A stretch of DNA of 64,000 nucleotides from Acanthaster planci (taxonomy: Eukaryota > Echinodermata > Asteroidea > Valvatida > Acanthasteridae). Positions 1 through 12,600 of the stretch are shown piece by piece; within the stretch, counting starts at the first letter, position 1, and each line of letters opens with the position of its first letter. A program made the position numbers and the translations under genes. A model generated the notes under the pieces. It worked only from the letters and a program-made list of their open reading frames with translations, had not been told where the DNA came from and searched no databases. The DNA is taken from contig NW_019091410.1 in the NCBI RefSeq assembly GCF_001949145.1, forward strand, positions 136,089 to 200,088, read 5' to 3'.

Positions 1-537
1 AAATTAACAATATCTTGTTTGGTTACGTTTGACGTCGATGTTGTTTTTTTCGGGGGCTTCTCATTCAGGCGTACTGTAGCAACAAGTAGTAACACTTATT
101 AAAGGGTTGTGCTGTTTCACACTAAGGGCTTTTTTAAGGGGCAAGGTGATTTTTACTTCTTGTTTTAATGGCGTCTATTGTATCAGTACTTTCACAATTC
201 ATACAAGAAATCTGACTGTTGCTGTGGGTTAATGGGTTGCTGTATTTAAACGGCTTTATCTCTGAAAGCAGTTCTGATAATGTGTATGGTATGATTATGC
301 AAAAATCAATATATCTCCAGGTTGCAAAATGCCACACGGTTCAAACCTACACCAAATGAAAGCTTATAATGTAGCCAATTCAAATGTGTATGAAAAGAAT
401 GGCCCATAATACCCATTTTTGTGGAGCTGGTCACATTTGTGTCCAAACTGTCCCTCACCTGCACATCTCAACCTTGGAGACTGGCATATGGTGGGGACAA
501 AACTTGTCCATAAGAACGTACCTTTTCCGGATTGTAG
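1..537 (+). other. LMTK upstream intron (partial)
   Basis: This is the end of the intron before the first visible LMTK exon. Open frames here have no resemblance to the kinase N-lobe and no usable splice context. Nothing else is recognised. Confidence 0.5.
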
Positions 538-671
538 GGAGACCTCAAGTCCTATCTGTGGAAGCATCGGGGCGAGGTCCAACAGATGGCCCAGCAAGAC
601 ATCCAGCTCAAGATGGCCGCAGACATGGTCAGCGGCCTAATGTGGCTGCACCAGGCTGACTTCATTTACAT
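538..671 (+). CDS. LMTK: LMTK exon a: kinase helices D-E
   Basis: Acceptor TTGTAG precedes the exon and donor GTAAGC follows it. The 44 codons begin GDLKSYLWKH and end LHQADFIY, matching the GDLKRYL... LHSHNYVH stretch before the LMTK catalytic loop. It starts in phase 0 and leaves two bases (AT) for the next exon. Confidence 0.82.
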
Positions 672-3600
672 GTAAGCATCGGCAGTAAGTCGCTCACCAA
701 ATGTAAGAGCCGAGAGCCAGTCGCAAGTCAACTATAATGCATGACATTGCAGTTGGTATTCTGGGGTTTTGGTAAAAAAATTTCTTTGCTAAGCAAGGTT
801 TCATACTTAATCCAAACCACCCAAGTCCCTCCAACTCCAACTGTGGGTTTTGTCAAGTGTTGGTCATACGTTATTAACGCAATGTTCAACTTTGTTGGAT
901 CGAGGAACGAAGGCCTAGGATGATGGTGTTGGATTTTGTTTGAGCGGGGACACACAGCGGTTACTCCATGGAGTGACTGGCTAGTGGTACCGTGTGTTGG
1001 ACTGTGCTTGATTTTTGTCAGGTTTGGTACTGTACATACTACTCTACAAGTCACTTGTATATTGCCAAGACCTTCGACATCCTTTACCTGTTGGAGTTTA
1101 ACAGATTCTATCCAGTCACGTGCCAGTCATTACGGTGACCCCCTTGTAGATACAAGTTGCATCTGTTGAACTTTGTTAGATTCAGTACTGTTTCTAGTAC
1201 AGAAGCCTGGAGGGTTAGGGCTAAAGACGATCTGATTGGGTTCTGGGGGTTCAGCAAATCCACCGTCAGAACCCTGAATAATTTCATAATTTTAACCAGT
1301 TTCAAATTTCACTTTGTTTCATTTTTGGCGCCATTTTCGGCGTTGGTGTCCGTACCAAAACTCTACATTCTTATGCTAAAACTAGCTCAGACTTTCCAAT
1401 GTGAAAGCTAGATCAGCCGTGACCAAAACAAAATGACAAACTTGACTGTTTGTCACCTCCATAGCAAAGAACTGCTTTTGCCAGGTTTACAAAGCGACAT
1501 TTCTTATATCTGAAGTTGACGGCATGTAACCGTTCAATTTGTAGAATCTTTCATTCAAACTGTACATCTACCTGCCTTTCCATCAGCACATTCAGAGACC
1601 CTTCCCTAACAGTTTTTTTTTTCAGTCTTTTTTTCTTTTGAGTCTCACGGAGGGACATTTAAAATTTTTGTTGGCAGTGATCTTGCGACTCGCAATTGCC
1701 AAGTATGTGCAGACACCTCGGTCAAGATCGGCGATTACGGCCTTGCCCTTGAGAAGTACCCCGTAAGTTTTTAATCTCTTGTCAATTTATCAAATTATTA
1801 CCTCTGAAATAAAATAAAATGACATCCTCGTGCTTGTCGTAAGATGCCATTTTGGTGTCGGGGAAATGTTAATTTTTGTCCTTCACAGACCTGTATTTGC
1901 TGACATTGTTGGATCAGTGTGTCCAAACACTTGTGAAAGAATTCATAAACTTGCCTTGGTTGGACTCGAACCCTTGACCTCTTGCTCACTAGTGCAGATG
2001 CCTCACCACTCAACCGTTGAGCTTGTCCGGGTTAGCTGGCCAGTTTGAGTGGTAAGATATCTACAATTTAGGTAGCGGGAAGTTGTGGGTTTGAGTCCCA
2101 CCTGAGTATATTTGAATTCTTTCACAGACATTTGGATAACTGTTATTTATGATGGTCTATGATACCTTGTCCTATCGTTCCCCTGACCAGGACGATTACT
2201 ACATCACCAGAGACAACAGTCAAGCCATACCCATCCGATGGCTGGGCCCGGAGGTCATTGACCTGAAGGACGACGGCTCGGTCAAGACGAAGAAGGTCAC
2301 CAAAGAATCCAATGTCTGGTGAGTAAGAACCAAATATTGTCTAGTCTGGCACTCCATAGTTTGAACCCATGTCCACAGTTCGAAGCCATTATGGCCTTCT
2401 TGGGTAGACGACTTCCCCTCGTTTGGACATCAGAGACTGCCATTTTTAATTTTCATTTTCAGTCGGAGAAATGATACGTAAATCAGAAGGGTTCTGTCTG
2501 ACATGTCTTCTCGTTCACTTCAACCTGCCAGGTCCTTCGGCATCATGATGCTGGAGCTGTCCACCGGCGCCAAGCGGCCGTACGCCAAGCTAACAGACGA
2601 GCAGGTGCTCCAGCAGGTGGTGAAGGAACAAGAGATCCGAGTGGACAAGCCCAACCTGAAGATCCACTACGCTTCCAGATGGTGAGTATCCGTGTTGTAC
2701 TTGAATCCTTTCCATGCCCCCAAGACCACTGAAGTAGAAGACAGTATGGTTGGAATCAAGACTCAAGAGGTGCAGTCCATCATTTGCAGTGGTCCAAAAA
2801 GTAACCGACCAAGTTATTTTTGAAAAGACTCCCTGTGAAGGTAGTCTTTCTGGCAAGCCGTCATTTTGAAGAAAACGGTGAAAGAAGGCCATTTCCAGTG
2901 CTGCGTGTTAACCCTCCTTTTGTTTTGCAGCACAAATGTGTACCTGGCCCAAGGTCACTCTCTTGCATGTTGGTGCCGTGCACAACATGACGCAGCTGTG
3001 CTTCTTTGAGGTGTTTACCAAGTGACCCAAAGAGTGACTTCAGCATAGGAAGGCACATTTTTGAAAATTGTCATTAGAGGCCTGCACAAGCATTGACGTG
3101 ACACATGTGCGCACACTCATGTACTTTACGTACATGTACATGTACCTAGTGTGGACATTCCTTTCTTTTTGTGCCATCAGGAGACCTCAGTGAAAATACT
3201 CCTTTTTCTTGAACTGGGAACACGATTTTTCAGCTGTTTTTTTTTCCACGGTTTCCTTGACCATCCCTCTTCCTTTTAGGACGGATGACCCCAACCCCAA
3301 AATGCCTCTAAACTTCTTTTTCAGAGAAGGGGAAACGTCCTGTGGACATGTGTAAGTCCACAGAATGTCTTCCTTTCCTGCATTGTGTGGACATCTTTTG
3401 TTCACAAGTCTACACTAGGTGTGTAAGGTTAGCGCACCGAATTTAGGCCCAATTCCAAAAACATTTCTCAGCAACTTCTGATTTGAAATGGAAATCCCGA
3501 AATATTGTTTGTTGTGGAGTACGCAGGTCTGGTCTTCGTCACCCATCGATAAACTCTGAGTAATTTTGTTACCTCAAAAGAACTTAATGCACAAACGACA

Positions 3601-6600
3601 AATGATTGAGTTTTCCAGGGGTATGAAAAAATTCAGCTTTTTAGCTGATTTCAGCTTTTTTTGGTTTAGATGTTGACCCTCAATTTCAACCTTTTTTGTG
3701 CACTGTTTACAAATGTATGGGAACTTTTAATTTGTCAGCTTTTTGCTAGCCGTTTTCAGCTTTAAGTTAAAGTGGCCACTCACACCCCTGCTTTTCCTTT
3801 ATTGACAAGGATATGTTATCGGAGTATCATATAACTTGTATTTCCACATAACCGGACAAAGAACATCTGCGTTTCAAAAAACAACAACATCCTGGGCCCA
3901 TAATACTTTACCACCGCCTCTCAAAAGATCCAGTTTTAACACTACTGTTCGACGAAAACTCAAGTTGCATTATCTGTACAATGCTATGCCTCCTCCTCAT
4001 GTACTGTCTAATCCTGTTCAACTCTCCCTGTTGATGTCCCGTGCCTATTGCTATAATGCACATTACAAGTTTGTACATACACTGTAGACCTTGTTTTTCT
4101 TTTTGGTTACTTGTTTTTTGTTTTAGGTTTTGTATTTTATTATTTTATCATTCACACCCAATGACAGGTTTGTCAGAAAATTACTTGTGTTTTGTTAGTT
4201 GGGGGGGCACATTTTAAAAGAGTCCATTTTGCACTTCAAAAATGGGAAAAATCGGGCCCAAATCAAGTTTCATTGGAACTTTGTAGCGGGTACCTAAACT
4301 CAAGATTTATGAACGGGAATATCAAGAGTTTGATGACATTTCACTTATTTCAAAGTATGAGGTGAAAAGATACTATTCTAGTAAAAGGCACTTGAGTCTA
4401 AAGGAAAATTAAAGTGTACCACACTAGGGGCGGGGCTACGTTAGGGCACATCAGGAGTATGGGTTTGCCTTCTTCCATCCATAAAGGAATGGTCTGTCAG
4501 CCATGACGATTTATTTCTTGTTTCTCAGGTTTGAGATCATGATGTACTGCTGGTTGGAGGCCGATATCCGCCCTTCCATGAAGGAACTGCACGACCTCAT
4601 CATGTACCTCAAGAATAACCGGGACCGGGTGGACATGCCTGATTTTGAAGCCCGCTGGAACACGCTCAAGCCGGCCGCCCTGCAGGAGTCCTCAGAGTCC
4701 AGCAAAGAGGACGAAGGAGAACCCCCCTTGCCAATCCAAAAGAACCCACCCGCTGGATTCGAGGATGACTTTGTCCCCCCTGGGGAGACCAAGAAGACCT
4801 CGCCGGCAAAACAAGAGCCGCCAGCTGTTATAGTGCCCCCGCCAGCCAAGTCAGAGTTGCCCGACAAGACGGTGGGGTTCGAATCCGATTTTGGAGCGGC
4901 ACCGGTGGCCTTCATCAAATCAGCTCCGGAGGAGGATATCAGCGCGCCAAGCCCCAACAGAAACATGAATGCGGAGACCACTGCACCCGATGACCAGCCA
5001 CGATTCGACGATGACTTTGTGACGGCCATCGCGCAGCCCAACGTCGAAGCAGTCCCACAGGCAGCACGGAGCGATGCTCTTGTTGACGGCCTTCAGCCAG
5101 ATTTCGTGACACAAGTCGAAATGCCTGTGACTCATTCCAATCCTCTATTTCCCGAACAAGATGATGGACAAAACATCATGGACAAAAATTCCGAGCAAGC
5201 ACCAAAATCAAATATAATCCCAACCTTGGTAGGCACTGACAAGTCCTCTCCCGGTACACCACATCGTTCACCAGAGAAGGTCGTCGATACGAACCTCTCC
5301 AGCACCCCAGTAGTAAGTGAAGAGCTATTTGAACCCCCTGCCAACACCTCCACTTTGACACCAGCTGGGTACGACGGCCCCAATAGTTTCATATCCACTG
5401 CCAGCTTGTCCCTCGCAGGAACCCCTCATCCTGATGAAGTTTCCATGTCATTCCACTCAGTAACCAGTCCCAACAGCGCAGATCAGACTGAGTTTCTGAG
5501 CTTTGACACTGTAAACACCACCCCGAGTACCAATTACTTAACCCCAGCCGGGGACCAGACTCCATCTAATATGGATGATTCCTTTGGTACCATGTCAAGC
5601 TCCCAGACAGAGGAACCATCGTTTGTAATCGCGTCGGCCACAGCCAAAGTTGAGGTGCCATCTACCGATCCAATCAACACCGCATCTCTCACAGACCACT
5701 CACCTACCGAATTCACCAATTTTGTGACAGGCTCCCAGGATGAGGCACCTACGTTCAAAATTGCATCGGCTGCACCTGCAACCGAAGTTCCGTCTACCGA
5801 TCCCGTCAGTGCCACATCTCTCACAGACCACTCACCAACTGAATTCACCAATTTTGTAACGACAGGCTTCCACGATGAGGGACTTGCATTTGAAATCACA
5901 TCAGCAGCACCCCCAACCGAGGTGCCATCTACCGATCCCATCAGTGCCGCGTCTCTCACAGACCACTCACCAACCGAATTCACCAGCTTTGTGATGACGA
6001 GCTCTGAGGCGAGGGAACCCAAGTTTGAAATCACTTCGGCTGCAGCCCAATTTGAGGTGCCATCCACCGATCCCATCAGTGCCGCATCTCTCCCAGACCA
6101 CTCACCAACCGAATTCACAAGCTTTGTGATAGCAGAGGCACCCCCATCGGCAGACCAGGCTCCTACAGATGTCTCTTTGAGCGATGGCACTGCTCTAGAC
6201 ACCAACGGAAGTTTGATAGTTGAACCCCCCGGGGAAGAGACACTTATGCAGTCCGGCTTGCTAGACACCACAGGTAAGACGAATCACTGCAATATTATTG
6301 TATTAATGTTTACAGTTGCAAAAATCGTGAAAAAAAATAATTAGGAGAATTTGTACATGTACATCGGCACACGGGTAGAGTTAGTTCTCATTCGGGGGCG
6401 GGGTGTCATCTGGAATTTCCGGAACGGCCTGTCCTCCTCTGGCACCGATCAATTAGACTTTTAAAAAGTAGCCATCCTTTGTGATCGGTGAATACCATAT
6501 CACGGCCGCATGAACTTGCTGTGATGGAAAAAGTAGTCTGGTTCTCAGACCGGCAAACAGTAATACAGTGGACTGCTCAACCGTTTACACTGGTATCCGC

Positions 6601-9600
6601 AGTGCTGTGAGTGAACGTAAAGTGCACCTATGCAAACAAATCAGCGTGGCCAGCTGGTACGGTGGGTAGGTCCGTCAGTTGGTGGGTCACTCAGCTGACA
6701 AGGTATTTTTGTGTTTACAAGCAAAAATACAATTTAATTGCCTCAAGTTTGTAAATTCTGTCTAAAAATCCATCTTGCCACATTCACGGTCCATTTTCCA
6801 AAATTGTGCTTTATTGTGGTTTGTTCTGTTGTCCATTTTGCAACGACCAAGGTTATAACTTGTAAGTGAGCCTTCTCCATGCAGATGTCCAACAGTAAAA
6901 TGAAAAGTATTGAAATACATGGGTGTCTTTAAGGTTAAACTTCATTGTATTTGGACGAAGAGTGCAGAAAATCTTGGAATTTTGTCTTAGAAACTTATGA
7001 AAAGTCTGTGTTTTGATCCAGAACTTTATGATTTTTTCATCCCAAAGTTCATAGTCTTTGTATACAGGTTCCCCTTTTCTACCCACCACATTGGTTGTTC
7101 ACTTGTTTCAATTTGAAATTAGAACATAGTAAACAAAACAAACAAACAAACAAACAAACAAACAAACAAGCAACCCAACAACCCCCAACACCCCAACAAA
7201 CAAACAAACAAACAAACACCCCAACAAACAAACAAACAAACAAACAAACAAACAAACAAACAAACAAACACCCCAACACCCCAACAAACAAACAAACTGA
7301 AAAAACAAATACTGTCTGATATTGGCTTATCAAGATCAGTTTGCACTTTGAATGAGTTTGTAAAAGTTTAACCATGAGAAGAACGGGGCAGAGTCACATT
7401 GAGTAATTGGTTATTCAAATATTCAACCTGATATTGGATTAAATATTAAGCTCTGTGGCAAATTTTTGGGTCAGCCAAGCCTGTAGAAAAGGAATTTTCA
7501 TTGATGCAAAAAATAACACAAAATCATAACAAAAACATGGTTGGCACATATAATTGGAAGCAGTGTAGTGTTTTCTGTTTGGGATCAAGTTTTAAGGAAG
7601 CAATTTGGTTACGGAGAAACCAAATGTTTTCCTCTTTATTGTATTGTTTTGCACCTGTGAGTATTTGATAATTGATTGAATATTTGAATATTCTGCCCAG
7701 GCTTAGAGAAAAGTCATGATGGAAATGTTACTCATGGTATATTTGTCCATTTCCTGAAGTTAAGAAGGACCGTGCTTTACAGTGTAATTGCCCCTGTGTT
7801 GTAAAAGAAATTCAAGTTGCTCATTTAGATCTCACTTGCCGGTTTCCACTTGACACACAAACGGTAAATGGCACCATGCCCTGATGCTCCTTGTTCCTTC
7901 CTCTTTGTGAAACAGGAGCCGGAACTTTTGAAAAGTTTCAAACCAAATAAATGTCAGAAGCCTGAATGTTTTGTTTTGGTTACAATTTTGAGTATCTGTA
8001 TTGTTGGATCATCATCGCCAGTCATGAAATTCATGCACAAATTGGACTTTTCCTGATTTTTCTGGTTTGCTCCAGCAATGTCAGTTTTGCAAGTCTCGAG
8101 ATTTCAAAATTGATTTCTGAATATTTGAAGAAACTTCTTGGCAATTGGGCCAAATCCATCTCATCACATTTTCTGTTTTCTTGAGAACGAGGAAAGAAAC
8201 CCTCCGTCGTTATGTTTTCGACAAAAATGTCAGGCTTAGAGGCATGGAATTGTTACCTTGTACATGTAGAAGATCTTTCAAACTACATGAATCTGTTTTT
8301 ATTGGGTAGGGTTTTGTGTACACCTGTACCTAAAAGGTGCCCCATTAAAAGGCAGTAGTCCTTAACCCTTGAATGATTAAATACAGTAACAGCTTGTAGG
8401 ATCACCTTGGACCATAATGGTTCCTGTCTTTTGTTAATGATAAGGATTCTGTGGATATCTGGGATTAGGCTTGCAAAATAGAATCCTGACCTACTGCTGT
8501 CATTGTGGCTCTGAGGTTACATAACAAGCCCAGGACAAACAGCCAGGATTTTGGAATGCATTTTATGGGCCAGTGGTCACTCACAGCCAGAGGTCTTTAT
8601 TTAGGGTCATGTCACAGTCCAGTGTATCTCTGCTTGCTGGTTATTTGCAGTTTTCCTGTACATGTATACATCGATAACTGCATTTTAAATTCAATCCAGT
8701 CTGGTATGTATATATTTCAAGATTTACATGGTGTGAGCATGGAGGAAGGAACACATTCCTCCATGGTGTGAGGTACACATGTCCATGAACATTTTTACTG
8801 ATTTGCTCAAAATCGTAAGTACTTCACCGATTGCTGGTGCAGTTAATCACAGAGGCAGGATAACCCAAACCGTTTCTGCCCTGTGCAGTGCAAAGGGTGC
8901 CTATTGCAGCCACACCCATGCCTTCTGATTGAGTGATGTACCTGCAGCATGCTGTATGCTAGTTGACGCAGGTTGTTGCAGATGCTAAAGTTCTGCATTG
9001 TTCAGGGCTGAGATATGTCAGAATTTTTCCTGATCTCAGGATTTTTTATCAGGATATTCCCGCCATCAGCATAAACCTAATTTTACCATGACATTGTTTT
9101 AATCTGCGATAGTTGATATAGAACACAAGAAATGGTTTTTAAGGGATGCAAAAACAAAGGTATACCATAGACTTCAGGCTGTCTTATAGGCCCTCAAAAC
9201 TTCTGGTGATTATTTCGTGGATTTTCAATGTCCTCCGATCTCACCCGTGCTTGTTAAGGTCAGTCTAAATTGATTTTAAACTGTAGTTGTTTTTTGGCGT
9301 GAACATGGCAGGTTGACAAACTTAGGCATTGTGACTGTTTGTCTGTGCTGAATTTTTAAAAAAACCAAGTAATTTTATCTCAGTCTTTGTGTTTTCTTAA
9401 TTCCCCAACAGTCCCAAATCCTCCGATTTTAATCACTTTCAGAACTGTAAGGTTTATACAGAGTCCAATTTGACTCCATTCAAATGACCAGTCATAGCTC
9501 AGCTTTCATTTGGGTGGTGTCAGGAAAACAAAAGGATAAGATAAGAGCTGTGTTGTGATTGGTCAAGCTATCACACAGCTGACAGTTATTGAGAGTACAT

Positions 9601-12600
9601 GCTGCCGACTTTCTGTAGTATGGATGGACAAAATGCTCAGGAATTTCCCTATTTTAATGAGGATACAAGGTGAATAAACCTTCCCCGTCTGACATCTAAC
9701 TTCACGGAGAAGGCATGTATGAAATTTAGTTGCACAAATAGCTGTGATGGAAGGGTAAAGTTGGCACATTCAAAACTGCCAGAGTGTGTTAATGGGAGTT
9801 TGTACATGGCTATCTGTAAAGTTTGTATAAACCTTACAGTTCTGGATTTCAATTAGATTTCAATATTTTCAAACACAAAATTCATTTTTTGTGTTTCTCC
9901 CCAGTTTTAAACATCTTGTTCTTGTACATGTACATTTATGTACTTGTTAATTAGGTTCCAGCTTTATTAAATCTTTTATAATTTCTTTGGATTGTCTTGG
10001 CTCATTGGTTAACAGCGTTGGACCCATCCCTCCCAGATGGTACCATACATGTTCATGTACGTGAAGACTATTTAGAACCCAAGCCAGGGGTCATGTCCCT
10101 GAGCAAGCCACTTTGTCACAACTTTCATTTATTCAAAAATGTGCCGAAGAGAAATGGATACAATGTACCTGCACCATTGGGTTCATGTTGGTGCCAGCCT
10201 TCCGAGGAACTGATTTGCAGCCAAAGCTGTAAGCAGTTCCCTGGAGTGATGCTTCAGAAATGAGGAATGGATTTGACAAGCAGGGATAATAACGCATCAT
10301 GTTGTGCACACTTTATGTTCTAGAAATTCGTAGCTCATTTCTCTCCATTTTTCTGTTCTTTTCTCGTCAATTTTTGTGCAACAGATTCCAGCTCTGCAAC
10401 TCCTCTGCAAGTCGCAAGTGAACCCTCTGCCCTGACCCTTCTCTCTTCAACCGGTACTTTGCAAAACGTCAACTCCCCCTTCACAATCACAATGAGCACC
10501 GACGGGGCCGAATTGTCACCAGAGGGTGCCCTCTCCATCCAATCAGGAGTGGGTGATGTGTCTGTGAACCGCAGCTTCACATCGTCGTCGAGCAGCAGCA
10601 GCACACGGGTGGTGAAGACGACGCGCACCGTGCGCCAGGTCAAAGTGGTTGGGGGCCAGGAGATTGTGATGGATGGCAACGTCGGGACTCCAGAGGGCGA
10701 CGGCGTGGTTTCGATGGTAGCTGAGACTGATGGGGATGGTAAAATCATTCGCTCGATCTCAGGTTTGTGGCAGCCTCATGCAATTGATTACCATACTCCC
10801 AGATCCTTTGAAATCCTAAGGGAGGATTAGAAGATTTTGTAGGATGAGCTTCACCTTAACTCCCTCCACATTTTTTTTGCCAGGAAACATTCTGAATTCT
10901 CTAAAATTCATCCCGTGGCGCGATCTAAAATTCATTTCATGGCATGATCCAGTGACACTTTCTTTGCACTTAAGTTTCCAAGGGCTGTTAAGTCTTATGT
11001 GAAAAACTAGTCTTTCTCAAATTCTCCAAATAAAATGGATTGTTGAAGGATGATAGAATGATAGGGTTGTTTTTCTGATGTCTATTTCATTGGAGGAGAG
11101 TTGGATGTTCAAATTTTGTTTTTTTTCCTAGGTGGTGAGATGCAGTCATCAAGTAGCTTCCAGTCCTCACAGCAAACGTCAGTTATGAGGGAAACGAGCA
11201 GTGGCGGGCAATTGGCATCATTCACTATCACTCCAGACGGGGAGGTGACCAGCAATGGCACGATGTCCGTCACGAGACAGATGAGTGGGGAGATGTCATC
11301 GTCTTCCTCCTCGATGACATCAGTCTCACGACAAGTTAGCAGCCAGCGAGTGGCCTCCTTCACCTCGAGTGAGATGAGCGGGGAGGTGTCGTCGTCCATG
11401 ATCCGTCAGATGAGCGGCGGGAGCACGTCCACGGTGACACGGCAGGTTTGCAGCAGCAGTTCCAGCAGCAGCCTGACAGCAGCAAGCAGCAGCGAACTGG
11501 TCACCTCCACCCAGAAGGTGACAACAGATGCTGCCTCCATGCTGCAGCAACTTGACCTCTCCGACAACGCCTTCTCGAACCAAACCGGTGGCGGTGAGCT
11601 GACATTCACACTCACCGGTGACAGCTTGCTGGAGCAGACAAGGGGCAGCACTGGCATGTCTGTGGTCAGTCACAGCTCCAGCTCGCAGAGCCTGACGCAG
11701 AGTGAGATGTCCTCGAAGGTGGTGTCGTCATCGGGGCAGGACAGAGAAGGTCCCAGCGCCGTCACGGTGTCCCGCAGCATGAGTTCCTCAACCAGCCAGC
11801 AACAGTCAGCCAGCATGCAGTTCATGACGCAGGTACGTACCTCAGACAAGTTGTTTGGCTGTCAAATTCACAAAATGATTGCAAACGTAGCATGACAACA
11901 ATTTGTATACAGTTTCATATGCCTTTACCCCTTTGGTGCAGTTATTTGTAAGTCAGCCAGACACATCTTTACATTATATATTTAAATTCATATAAGTTGA
12001 AACAAGGCCTTCATAGAAAGCAGTTTTATAATTGACGAGGCCACCCTGTGTAAATAAGACAGCAAATAAATAAATAAATGAAATAAATAGCACATTGAAA
12101 AATAGCGATTCTCATGTGCAAAACCTCCAGTGAAGCAAGTCAAAGGATGCTCATTCAGTAGCTTGCGGGAAAAGAAGATACAGTATATGCCTACCTCTTA
12201 ATGTACTATGTCTGATATTTCTGTACATGTACATCCCAGTCCCCTGTGGCACAGTATGGGATGGGCGGGGACTTGAGCACCAGGAGCTATTTTGGGGGAT
12301 AAATTCCAGTCCGAGCTCCGCGCTCTCCCTCAGTGACAAATCCTGGGTGCACCACAGTGCTCATTTACCCTGAGATTCCTTGGAATGTGTGCTTGCTTGC
12401 TATCATGTTAGTGTTTATGCCCTAGGGGATCCAATATTTTAATAAAGGGAATATTGAAATGGTTCAGAGAAATCGTTTCAAAATGTCAGCACTTACTTGT
12501 ATTTGTAAGTACATGTTGCCTGCCACACGTAGTGCACGGGAAGATATGGGCAGGTTCAATCAAGGACTGTAGTTAACCATAGTTAAACTAACTCTGATGG

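Larger units (their letters stand above)
2682..4528 (+). other. LMTK intron with two interspersed repeats
   Basis: Contains a minus-strand repeat at 2966-3051 (shared with 13479-13575) and the CCTAGTG-terminated element at 3145-3419. The rest, 3420-4528, holds nothing recognised. Confidence 0.6.
6274..10384 (+). other. LMTK 4.1-kb intron
   Basis: Contains the CAAA simple repeat (7135-7295), an ATATTCGAATATT-type repeat (about 7395-7705) and a degraded SINE-like unit near 10000-10120 (GGTTAACAGCGTTGGACCC, then a CCTGAGCAAGCCACTTTGTC phrase). No exon-like segment was recognised in the remaining roughly 3 kb. Confidence 0.5.

Noticed and set aside
5534-6271. 245-aa minus-strand open frame
   Set aside because: Antisense shadow of the LMTK tail exon, kept open by its Ser/Thr-rich in-frame repeats.
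6274-6344. LMTK ending at the stop near 6344
   Set aside because: GTAAGA at 6274 is a good donor and four further in-phase, compositionally similar exons follow.
7079-7375. Overlapping Cys/Val/Phe-rich and Lys/Gln/Thr/Asn-rich frames
   Set aside because: Products of the (CAAA)n simple repeat.
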